From Torreya grandis (Eukaryota; Streptophyta; Pinopsida; Cupressales; Taxaceae), in NCBI GenBank assembly GCA_037957365.1, contig JARHVA010003637.1, forward strand, positions 523,501-587,500: DNA of 64,000 nucleotides. The letters run 5' to 3'. The translations under genes were made by a program, and so were the position numbers. The notes beneath the pieces were generated by a model. It was not told the DNA's origin and did no database searches. It worked only from the letters and a program-made list of their open reading frames with translations. This document shows, one piece after another, positions 1 through 11,800 of this stretch. Within the stretch, counting starts at the first letter, position 1. Each line of letters opens with the position of its first letter.

Positions 1-1881
1 ACCTTAAATAGTTTTCCTAGTTGCCCTTCAATAATAAGGGAAGTAACACTAGAATTTAAGAAGTAGGCGATGGAGATAGATAGATTAGATGAGCAAGTAT
101 AGATATCAGTAGGAGCTTATGTACAAAGAGGAGTGTTTGTTTAGGAAAACTCAAGCCTTGCAATCCATGGAGGAGGAGGTAGCAAAATAGAAGAGTCCAT
201 TCATTCAAGGTAGTCAGCCTTGTGCACCCCCTCCTATTCTAAAGAAAGCTCCCTCTTATGCACCAAATCCTTTCTACTAGATAGCACTTGTTCACTCTAG
301 CTCATCTAATTCATTAATCACTCCTACTCCTAATCCCTTGTGCCTAGCTTCCCAACATCAAAAGGCATTAAAGACATCCTCTCATGGAAATGAACCTTCT
401 CAATTCCTTAGAGTGTGAATCCTCCTTAGAAGGGAATACCATGAACCTGCATGTCTCTCCTCAGGAAATTCTTCCTATGTATCAACAGTCTCTTCCTAAT
501 CTTCCCCAACCTCCTCAAGTATCTCAATATGATGTCTAGTTTCCAAGTTGGAAGAGGGTAAATCATGAACCAGCTTGGGACCTTGAAGAAGATAAAGTTA
601 CTGACCTCTTCCCAAGGGAAAAGTTCCAATCCCAAGGTCATGAGTTGGAAGCAAATAATGGAATCATGGGGTAAGAAAGAGGAGGAGAAAGATTTTTATC
701 AAAACCTTGAGGAAGATGATGTTGCTCCTACTCATCATGATGATGCTTGTGACCTCCAAGAAAGGCTCTTTCAAGAGAATATATCCAAGCAAATTGTAGA
801 ATTAGAGTCCAGAGTGAGGTTCCTCAACCAAAGTGTGATGGATGGTTTAGATCAAGTAGAAGATCCTATATCTGAACACACCCCATCTACACTCCTTCAA
901 GACAACTATCAGGCTACATCTGATATAGATGAAGTACTGGCTAAATGGAAGGAAGAGAATCATTTGATTCTAGCTCAAGGACTACCTCCTCTGCCACGTG
1001 AGTTTAACCATCATCCTTCTACTTCATCCCTTCTCAAGGAGGAACCTATTTTTTAGGAAGCAAGTGAAGAAGAGAGGATCCAATTTATGGTTGCCTAAGA
1101 GGCTATCATGAGTGACAATGAAGATGAAATCATCATGGATGATCCTTTTGAAGACATCATTAACAAGCAATAAGACATGGGTCATGTATACATGTAGATG
1201 TTCCATAAATTTGAAGAGGAAGGTAAGCATGGTAAGGTCTCTCCTCCCTTTTTTGATGAACTTCCTTATTGATTTGATGAGGAGGATGACCATGCCATGG
1301 AACTTGAGTTAGAGGAGGATCAGGAGGATGTATTTGAACAACTAGAAACTCTGGTCTTTGAGAAAGAAAAGGAGAGGCCTTTCTATCTTGAGGAAATCTT
1401 TGAAGAAGAGAGCCTTGAACAAGAAGGTGATGTTCTATGGGATGAGCACTCAGTCTCTGATCTCATGTCAGACATCACAATAGTCACCCTTCTTCATGAA
1501 AGCCATGATCAAGCAGAAGATGAGTTTGATAGCATCTTTAATAAGGCATAAAGAGACAAGCCAATCCATGATGTATATCAAAGGGTTTATGGTGATAAGC
1601 TAGAAGCTATTGATTTCTTGATGAAACACACCAGCATGAAGAACCAACAAGAGGCAAAGTTCTAATAACAAGATGAATACATATATATTGGAAGCATGTT
1701 TTCCCCCAATTCACTTAGATACGAGCCAATCAAGGTCGCAGACAAGAAGAACAAGTCACCAGATCTCCATTCCATTCAACCACTTGTCTGGCACCATAAG
1801 TTTTCTTGCCATAAAGGAGACTTAAGAAGTTTTCCCTTTGAACCAGGAGGGAGGAAAATATACTTGGTTAGCTGTACATAG
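1..1881 (+). pseudogene. Decayed acidic open frames, probably internal region of an LTR element
   Basis: Unrecognised protein remnant. Several open stretches follow one another on + (565-1056, 1297-1551, 1696-1881), separated by stops and frame changes. The translation is very rich in Glu and Asp, with short heptad-like stretches near 780-860 that could form a coiled coil, and runs such as LEEDDVAPTHHDD. The first 400 bases carry Pro/Ser-rich fragments on the same strand. There is no zinc knuckle, protease or polymerase motif. The frames lie upstream of a candidate purine tract and LTR near 3617, so I infer they are the internal (gag-like) part of an LTR retrotransposon whose 5' end lies outside the window. 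A host gene is unlikely given the many stops and lack of introns with good borders. Confidence 0.4.
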
Positions 1882-3616
1882 TAGTTTTCTTTTAATTTTC
1901 TTTCCCTATTTTCCTTAAGTATCTTTTGAATAGGTAGTGTTTTTTTAGCCTTATGTGTGTTTTCCTTTGTGTTTGGGGTAAAAAAGCTTCATTATTGATT
2001 TTTGGATCTCTCAAGGCTATTGCTAACTTTTCAAGCTGCATTCTGACTCCATGCCCAATGGAATTTGAGGCTACTAGTTTCTTAAGCATAGTAGGCATGC
2101 TTCCCCTAGGAATCACCAATTTGTTGACCATTTTGGTCTTGCAAGCCAAAATCAGTCTCCTTCCTTCCCAACCACTCTAAACCTCAATCTATTCATGCAC
2201 CCACCTTCTAAAAAATCTCCTTTTCTTTGCAATAAGCCCTATTATTATAGAACATTGAAAAATCTAAGGCCCTGCAGGTTCAATTTAGTATGGAGCTTTT
2301 CACTTTGAACAAATGCCTTAGACAAATAAGAGTCTCTTTCAAAGCTCTTAAGGCTAAATAACCCTTGTAGAGGATAGATGATGAGCAAGATGGGCCATTG
2401 CAAAAGATCCAAAGGGTAACTTTGGACTTGATTTTCCCTTGTGGAGGGTATTTAGTCAAAAGGCTGAAAGGTGAGTTCTTTTAAGAAGAAAGTCCAAGGC
2501 AAAAAATTCCTTTAGACTTTCTATCTGAAGGAAATTCATAATGAAATAGCAAAGGATTTCTTCGGACAAATTTTTTGAAGAAAATCAATGAAGTGAACAA
2601 GGCAAAAGGAAGATAGCCAAAGATAAAAGTTGATTTTCTTTAAGGAAAATGCCTGAAGTAATTCCTTCAGACATTTTGTTTGAATAAATTCACAAGGCAT
2701 AGACTATCCTTTTAGAAGGAGAATTCTATGGAAAAATTCACAAGGCAAATCTTTCAGACAAAAAAGTCTGAAGGAAGTTTGTCTAAAAAAAGGCTGAGCA
2801 TTAAAGGAAATATTTGAAGACCAAATCCACCTAAAGTACCTCAAAGGGTAGGTGCCCTTGTGGGGGGCTCTCAGTGACCGTAAAAGGGACCTTTCTTAAG
2901 GACCGAAGGGACACCTTCCCTTCAAGAGGTTTCAATGACAAAGGCCTAGATAGAAGGAAATAAGAGAGAGATATCCTTTAGGAGAAAGTCCTAGGGAACA
3001 CTTCAGGAGAAAGGCCAAAGAAAGAAAGTCTAAGAGAACACTTTGGGAGAAAGGCTGAATAAAGAAATCCAAAGGAATTAAAAGGGATGATGGGCCTGTA
3101 TATGTCAAATTAAACATCATGAACTAGTCATTGGAATCTAGACATCAAATTCAAGGCAATAAGATAGTCATTGACCTTTAAATGTTTGAGTGCAAACCCA
3201 AAGGAATTCAAAGGAATTAAGGCCAAAAGGAAGAGACCACTGAGAAAGGAGCCCAAAGAGCAAAAGATTGATAGAATATAGTCTCGAGGGCTCATATTTC
3301 CAGAAGGAGTCAAGAGAGGAAAAGACAAAACCAGGAAAAGACAAAGCTGGTAAAAGACAAAAGTTAAGAATGAACTCAGTGACCTACTAATGAAAGAGAC
3401 CAAAGAGCCAGCAAAGGATGATAAGATAGCCCTGAGTGCTCACAAGGCCAAGATAAGACAAAGCTAAGAATGGACAAAAAATAGCAAGGAAAGATGGAAC
3501 AAAGTAGAGAATCCAGAACATGGTGACACACACATATGGCAACATCTAGAATGTTCCAAAATATGCACCCAACTAAGCATAGATATGAACAAAACAATCC
3601 AAGTGGTAAAATAAGG
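1882..3616 (+). other. Non-coding, purine-rich stretch with short imperfect palindromes
   Basis: No convincing gene. The + strand is strongly purine-rich from about 2400 to 3500 (AAGG, AGGAAA and GAGAAAGG repeats). Between 2500 and 2790 there are four imperfect palindromes built on TTCAGAC/GTCTGAA, the clearest at about 2753-2774 with six A's as the loop. Open frames on the opposite strand here only reflect the lack of purines on that strand. Position suggests the 3' untranslated part of the element that ends at the LTR candidate beginning near 3617. Confidence 0.45.
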
Positions 3617-4260
3617 TGTCAACACAAGGAGTTATTCTAGCAGTTGATATAGTCTCTACCAAGTGGTCATCAAAGAGTGTGAATAGTGAAGACGTGACCT
3701 ATTTTTCCACACTTCACATTGATGAGTAGATAAACTACATGAATATCTTGAAGGAACAGTCTTGTTTATAGAAAAAGATGTGCGACTCATGCTTTCACAT
3801 TAATGTTTGAATGCCAAAGTCAAAACTGGTAGTCGACATAACATCCTTTTTAGTAGCTTCCTCTTCCTAACGCTCTCAACACATATGGGCCAACTTGTAA
3901 AAAGGCACCAAAGTCTTTTCCAAAGGGGTGCCTTTACTTCTCTCTCTATATATATTGTAATCTCTCATTTGAGAAGAGATCTCTAAGCTTGTAAGGTGGA
4001 GCCCTGACAAAATTTACCTTGAATAAAAAGGAAGCATTTTTGCCTCCATTTGAGCTTGCACTTTTGCATATGTCTATGGCTTTGTCTTGTGTTAAGTCAT
4101 TTTCCCTTATGATTTCACAGAATGATTCTAGCATGTCTAGTGTATTGTGAGTTCTTCTTTTACAAGTTATCCAAAAGTGTCTATAATAGAGTATAGGGGC
4201 ATGTGAATAGGCTGCCATAGTGTGTCTTAGAACACCTTTGGTAGTTCTTCCTCCCTGTAT
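3617..4260 (+). repeat. Candidate 3' LTR, right end uncertain
   Basis: A short purine tract (AAAATAAGG) is followed by TGTCAACACAAGG, the form of a purine tract next to an LTR start. Inside there is a TATA run (TATATATA at 3947-3954) and, about 70 bases later, AATAAA at 4022-4027, the spacing expected for LTR promoter and polyadenylation signals in + orientation. No second copy is in the window, so the LTR reading rests on signals only and the right end is a guess. Confidence 0.35.
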
Positions 4261-4429
4261 CTCTAGAGGACCCCTAGCTCACTGATGCAAGAGAATTTCT
4301 CATATCAAATTAAGTGTACATCAACTTGTTCTTGGTGGAAAGTGTATGCTTAAGCTAAGTGTATCAAACTTTTTTGGTGCATAACCCTCTTAATTTAGGT
4401 TTTGTTTTAGTATCTTTCTTTCTTTTCAA

Positions 4430-4616
<187 letters not shown>

Positions 4617-4799
4617 TAGAAAATATATTGGAATAAATCAGAGATGCATCAAAGGGAGCTAGCCCTTATCTAGAGATTCTCCTCTCAGTTTAGCCAAACC
4701 CATGGGCAAGAGAGGAGTCTCATTGTGCCATGTGGAAGAGAGAAACCCATCCTTCTCTCAAGGGTGCAATCCATAACATCAACAAGTAGTTAAGAGTCT

Positions 4800-5235
4800 C
4801 TTCATCCTTTATAACCATCTCATAATGGGTGCCTTCTCCCTATGATCATTATTATTCCTACAAATTAATCCTAAGATGATCAGTGCCTTCTTCTTGAAAC
4901 ACATACTCATCCCAAAGATCTTTCTCACTTTCACTATCCTCTTCTATTACATAATTTGGTATCTCCTCAAACAAATTGATAGCTTATCTCTTTTCCTCTT
5001 ACTTTAACTCTTCATCCTCATATTTATCCCATGGTATCTCCTTCTAGAGTAATAATGTAAAGATGGATTCCAAAAATTATCTCTTCCTTATCCTCACTTG
5101 AATCAATCTCCTCTTCCTCTATATGGTATTTATTTATTCCACACACAACTGTGCTTCCTTTGGAAATGGATATGCTAGGAGGTAAAGAGGTATTAATTAG
5201 TGAAGAAGGATTGGCCTTAACCACATTAGACATCT
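4800..5235 (-). pseudogene. Decayed acidic open frame, similar in style to 565-1551
   Basis: On -, from about 5235 down to 4860, the translation is again acidic: EEEEIDSSEDKEE, then FEEIPNYVIEEDSESEKDL followed by WDEYVF. The FEE-to-LWDE spacing resembles the + strand frame at 1390-1450, where FEEES leads to VLWDEHS. This suggests the same kind of retroelement protein in opposite orientation. Stops interrupt it every 30-70 codons. No conserved enzymatic motif is visible, and the similarity is short and low-complexity, so relatedness is a guess. Confidence 0.3.
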
Positions 5236-8190
5236 AAAATTAGGATGTTAGGTCTAAGAGGAATACCATGATTGAGCTTGAGGATTTTGAGGAAGAATAA
5301 GATTTTGAGTTGGTATAGGAATAGGATTCTTTATGGAAGGGGAACCTTTAAAACTCAGTATTTTAAAACTAAGAGTCCCTCTTGAGAGTTCAGATAACTT
5401 ACCCTACCTAAAGCTAGGAACTTTGAACATAGAAGTTTCCCTCTTCATAAGTTGGTTTGAATTCATAGGATAAATTCACTTGAATTTGGGGATATAAGGG
5501 GATATTTTGGGCTCAATTTCTTATTTTTTATTGAACATTTGTTGTATCTTCTCTTCTTTGATTACAATTTATCTAGCTAGACATTCCTCTTCATACCATT
5601 TCCCCCCTCATCTCCTACTAGTGGATGTAAGCTTGCTAAGTAAAATCCTCCTACTACCTATTACATTCAATCTCCATGTGAACCTCCCCCATACATTAGG
5701 TGAAGTTAAATATGATGTCCTTTATACTTTTCTATGTCTAGTTTTAAGGGTAACAATGTTGATTAAAAGTAACATAGATTCAACAAAGCTAGTTAGAAGC
5801 ATGAGTCAGTGGCCAAAATAGTTAAGTTGGGGTGGGGGGGAGGAAAATATTATGAGGAGGTGAGTATATCTATATTCTAGGCAAGTTTTGGATGAAACCA
5901 AGAGTACTTTCAACCTTATATGGGAAATAAGAAGGCAAAATAATAACATTTTCATGAAATTGTGGGGAATGACATATTTTAGGAACTCAAGATACTTAAA
6001 CGAGTGAAATTTAACATTTGGAGTCATCAGGTGATCTTTATAGTGTCCTCAAAACTTTTATATAAGAGAAGCACCAATATCATAGCTAAATCTCTATATT
6101 TATCCCACCGCATGTAATAAAAACTATTATCATTTGAAATGTGCACCCATGTATAAAAGGTTCTCATGTGTGTTGGCACACAATAATTTTGTGCCTTATG
6201 CCTTATAATTATGTGTCGAAGAGTGATTCCATGTCTCATTTTAAAAATGGGATCATCCCTTAAGGTGTGGTACTAAATTCACATGGTTTAAGACCAACAC
6301 ACAGACCTATAAAGATTCGAATGAAATCTACAACTAGTGGTAACACAAACTTGACAAGGGGAAAAGGGAGATAAAAGGTAAGAGGTTTTCTATAATTCAA
6401 AATTTGATACACAAAAAATATATTAAGCACCTCAACCACTTAATGACACAATACAACTAACATACTATATACAAAATCTTTAAACTAGGTGCACTACATA
6501 TGTTTTTCACATGGAGGTAAGGGAACACAACACAACATTAGGAAGGGGAAAAAATGTTCCATAAATTATGCCTATTTAGACCCCTATATATAAAACATAT
6601 GACCTACATATACTTCTAGTTCTATGTAGAGGTATGAAGGGAGGATAACAATGAGAGGGATAAAAATCTACATATAAGGATCAACAACCATGAATACACA
6701 CAGAAAATAAATAATTAAGAGAAATAAAGTAATTATTATTAATCTCAAGGTCTAAGGTAATATTAAAAAATCAAATGGGTAAAAAAAATTTATATCAAGG
6801 AGAGGGAACTTGCAGGGAAAATTTTGATAATGTTATAATAACTAGAAATGCAAACCATTTTATAATAGAAATCAAGGTTTATATGTCACTGGGTAAGGCC
6901 CTATGTAATCAATTTTCCATTGGAGGTGGTAGATATAAAATTTAATTAAAAACAACTCCTAGATCCTAAGGTTGATTAAGAGCATCAAAATAGTTACAAT
7001 AACTACTACAAGCCATGCTTATTTTACCTGGGTCTAACAATTTGATCATACAAGTAGATGAAAGGTCATTCATGGGTCTACATATGTGTCTAGCAATTAA
7101 GGGTGGTTAAGAATCTAGGAAAGGTGTGTGTCCACACATATAATACTATAAAAACTACCCTTTCATTAAAATCTAGTTGGATTTGACACCTTCAACATAT
7201 AATCAAACTCAACTACCACATTTATTTAGGGTTTTCACCTAATAATCCACCTAGACTTACTTGCACAAAAGCTACATAGGCTTTGCTTGGATCTCACTAT
7301 GTCATCTCTATTCAAGTATTAGTGTGTGCACCTATATTTTAAAAACATGTGTGTAATGCATGGTTCACATTCCTTTGAATCAAACATATCTTATGTCAAG
7401 GTGTGTATGGGATTAATTCAGGAGTAACAAGTCTAAAAAAGAGGTGGTGCATGATTTAGAGTTCCACCTAAAAATAATGAGTCATAGGTTCAATTCTATA
7501 TTTTTAGTCATGAGACTTCATCATTTGATTTTTATAACCCTCTTGGAATGGATTATGTAATGAAATGTATACTTGGGGTGCACACTTATGAATTTGAATC
7601 TACATTCTAGATGCATAGTGTAGATATGAGATTATGAAGGGTTTAAAAATTTATCTCTTGTAAAAACACATAAGGAATTAATCCCCTTCTCACTATCTTT
7701 TTGTGGCCTTTACAAGTTTGTACCTTTCATCTAGAACTTGTACTAGTCTATGTAGGAAGAGGTCCACAACTTAGATTGTAGTCTATATTTTACAAGGTTG
7801 TAGATGTGAAACCCTACTATTTGGATTAGAACTTCACCATTAAATCATGTGGAGGATTTTTAATAAGAGTGTGAAATAATAATGAATTTATTGAGTGCAA
7901 TCTTCATGATTTATAACTACCTTCTATTCACTTTTCTCTTTTATTTCTTGAAGTCTAGGAGACCCACATGTCTGATTTCTTCTCCATGTTAGCGTGATGA
8001 AGGATATTTGCATGGGGCACATGCATTTGGAAATAATCATATGTGTAGATATACATTTAATTGATATATGAACCCACACTAAATATTTATCATATGAATA
8101 GACAAGAAGCATCAATGCATAGGCTTTATTTTAGGGAACTCAATACTGCACAAGTGCACAACCTCTTGTGTGGTCTTTAGGAGCTTGAGC
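5236..8190. other. Unassigned AT-rich DNA
   Basis: I see no coding trace, paired repeats or RNA gene here. The longest open frame (5507-5821, +) is hydrophobic, unlike any family I recognise, and is ended by a G-rich run (GGGGTGGGGGGG near 5829). It is probably old, decayed transposon or intergenic sequence. Confidence 0.5.
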
Positions 8191-9839
8191 TTGTTGGGGG
8201 GTGACTTAAAGAGTAAAAAATAACATATAAACATTTAAAATAATTTATAATTTGTCATTTTGGACTAAAACTTTTATATTTTCATGTCTCTCATTGAGAT
8301 TTGATCCTATGTTTGTCCCAAATCAATTTTGTGTCTTACATGATTTTATCCTTGTTGGATCCATAACATGTGCATGTTTATCCCCTTTTCCTTTGTGTTT
8401 ATTTTTTAATTTATGTTTATATTGAGCCTTTAATATCACCTCTTATAATTTATAAATTTAAATTACATGCCCCATATTATCCGATGGCTCATTATATATA
8501 CAATTCATCCTAAATAATTTATATGGATCAAGGGAGCATAAAATACAATTTAAAATCAATATTTAGACCTAGAGTAAAACCAAGCAGCAATTTACATTAT
8601 TCCTAATACCTAAATTTGAGCCTCACTTAGTCACATCCTACACACTTTCAATGTATATTTTTATCATGTTCTCTCTTTATATCCTTGTGATAAATGAAGG
8701 TTTTAAATTAAATATATCTACATCATATTTATAGGTAGGATAAGGTTCAAAAACTTGATCAAGATATTCCATTTACACTTATTCAAAACTACATGGAGGT
8801 ATTATATTAGTGTGTGGGATATTTATTTTGTAACATTACTTTGGTGGTTGCTCAAATCCATAAATCAATTATCTATTTTGAGTGAAAATTGAGGACAAAG
8901 AGAAGGAATTAGGAATTAAAAACATTATACCCTAGAAATTACGGAAGTTTGGGTACAATAAGGTTAAAATAGAGGTGAAAATTTGATATAAAATTTGAGT
9001 TTTATATCCTACACAAATTATATATGTAGAAAAGAGTCAAACTCAACTTTGTATAACTTTCTAGTGTGAATGTGTCTAGGTCAACCCAAGCAATGTGTGA
9101 GACTATATAAGAGTACACACAAGTCAAATTAGAGTTCATGACAATGCATAGTCATATTTCTATATCCATATTTATAAAATATTATAACATCAACATTGTG
9201 TGATCATTTCTTATGCTTTTATACTTACTTTTGCATAGCCTAGTTATTTATCACTTTTTAATTTTACTATTACTTAGCTAATTAGATAGGTTTAGATTTT
9301 ATAATTTCATAAAAATATTATTATAGATATTCATTATAATATTTTATACCTTAATTTTTGGTAAAACTATAATTAGGGTAAACATAAATGATGAAACTTG
9401 ATTATTTTGAAAAATCAACTTAGGGTTTTTCAAACCCTCAATCTTCCTAGGGTTATTCATTAAAAATCTGATTTTTTGATGTATGTCTACTATATATATT
9501 TTCAAATTGTTCTTTAATTATTTTGTGTTGTCTCATATTCATATATTATGTTATTAGGTTTAAATAACCCAACCCAACTATAAATAGTTCCAAGTTAAGT
9601 GGTGATACTTTTGAACTTAAATAGCTACCATTGCACATCACTTATGTTTCAAAGATGTAAAAATTTAAGAGCTTCCTTATATTGAATTTACACATTAAAC
9701 AAATTATCACCTAGAGAATAATAATAAGGATATGTACATAAATATCAACCATTTAATCCTAAGGATATGATAGATTTTTAGAACATGAACAATGATAATT
9801 TGAAGAATTTTTGCCAATATTTTTTTTAAAAATGGATGC
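8191..9839 (+). other. Unassigned DNA with LTR-like signals
   Basis: A G-run (8196-8201) directly precedes TGACTTAAAGAG, like a purine tract followed by an LTR start. A good TATA box (CTATATAAGAG) lies near 9102. A gag remnant starts about 700 bases after that on the same strand. No partner LTR copy was found, so these are hints that an LTR once lay here, not a call. Confidence 0.25.
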
Positions 9840-11800
9840 TAAGATTTATTTAAATAATGAAGGCCAAAATGAATGAATTGGTAAAAAATAGTTTATACAT
9901 GAACAATATACATTGATTAGTTTTAATAATTATACATTAGGATATGGATCTAGTGATCATCATACAAATCTTCCACCTAGTATAACACCACCTTTGGTTG
10001 ATACTACTATTCCCTACGGATTTATAATTCATCTTAGAAATAAAAAGACCAATATGACTCTAAAAAAATTATATATTCATTATCTTGGTCATGGACATGA
10101 TAATACTAAATATATTGACACATATAATGATTCACTTGTACAACAATAACTTAATAACATTAAGGAGATCAAAACTAAAAAAGAATAGCTATAAAAGTTT
10201 AATAATAAGCTCCATGAGGCTAGGATGTCTCTAGTAGGATTTATATAGGATTGGAATTACGTGAACAAAGAGCATGCTAAAATGATCCAATCCTTAACTC
10301 ATATTGTTAAGGTGGAAATCACCCCTGAAAATAACACATTATGGTGGTAGAGACATCTTCCCCAAGATCCCCCTTATAACCCCCACCAAGAAGACCCTGA
10401 TAAAGGAACAAGTGGAAAAGAGAATGAGAATGATCCTACCTAGGGAGGATGTAGAAGGGCCCAAAAAAATAAATAGGGATAGAATTAAAAAGATCAAATA
10501 GGGTGCACAAGAGAAGGTGACTAAGGATGTGAAAAACCCTATGGATGGATACCCCCTCTTGAAATAGTTTACTATTTATTTCCCTATTTTTTCCTTCTAC
10601 ATGGATAGTTATTTGTTAGTATGTTTACTATTTTTGTTTTTCAGCTCACGAGGCTTGATAATTTATGATACACTTTTTAACTATGGTTCCTATTTATTAT
10701 AAAACTAGGTTATTTACCTTATCAAATTAAAAAAAAAAAAAAAGTGAAATTTTCACAATTATCATAATCATCTAGAAAACCTAGTCACATGCTTTCATAC
10801 TTGGAAATATTAAAATATCCATTGGCTCAAGATTTACTTGTTCATCCCTTGCCTCCATCATTTTGTGTACCCAAGTTTACAACATTTAACAAAAATGGGG
10901 ATCCATCTCAACACATAAATGCCTTATTTACATTCATATTGTGTATCACCATGAAGAATGTTTGATTGCCAAAATGTTTCTTATAATAATTATAGGATAT
11001 TGTTTATATTAGTTTCATTATTTACCTAAAGTATTTTTGCATATATTTCATGAGTAACTTAACCTCTTATTAGTGCATTTTTTTATTAAAATTATTCAAC
11101 TTTTTTTTTAAAAAAAATCTAAAATTAAACAAGGACCTAATGAACACATTGTTGACTATGTGATTAAATTAAAAACCATGCTTACCAAGATGTCACATGC
11201 AAATATTGATAGCGATATTCAAAGCATAATCTCAAATAGTTTTCTCAATCCTCTTAATATAAGATTATATTTAGTGAATATGATAAATTTGATGACTTTT
11301 TTATGCATTTTGAAACATTGATATTTATATTATGGATGAAAATATGTTAAAGTATACATAAATTTATTCTAAATCCAAGTCTCCAAAATATCAAGTAAAA
11401 TCAACATTGAAACTTAAGATTAGTGATGCACCTAATTATAAGTCCAAGAATGAGGCCAATAATATCAACATAGTTTCATAGATTTAGGGCAAGATTACAT
11501 TCCCAAGTTCTAAAAAAATAAGGAAATTTACACCTTTAATATCATTGCCTCATTAAATATTAAAGAGGTTAATTGAATGTAATGCCATCTCTTTGCCTAA
11601 ACCACTTTAGTGAGATACAACTCAACTAATACCTAAATGATATAACCTAAATTTATTTTTTGAGAACCATCATGCCTTAAGGAATTTAACCAATAGGTGA
11701 CTCAAATTTCATCATAATATTTAATACCTAATTGATAGTAACACCAATTCAATAGATGAACATTATATACACCTAACTTTTTTCACTTTATTGATGGTTT
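9840..11800 (+). pseudogene. Ty3/gypsy-type gag remnant
   Basis: Fragmented capsid-protein gene of an LTR retrotransposon. Open pieces lie at 9913-10149 and 10304-10501. A more telling stretch at about 10850-10950 reads PSFCVPKFTTFNKNGDPSQH, matching the plant gag pattern of PKF, then a YDGxGDP-like step, then H. After about 200 bases a run near 11130-11290 reads GPNEHIVDYVIKLKTMLTKM, like the later helical part of the same domain. Stops and frameshifts are frequent. No protease, reverse transcriptase or integrase follows before 15 kb, so the element has either lost pol or never carried it. Assignment to the gag family is by pattern recognition only. Confidence 0.6.

Noticed and set aside
5507..5821. 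104-codon hydrophobic open frame on +
   Set aside because: No motif, no start context, AT-rich and surrounded by unassigned DNA; not enough to call a gene.
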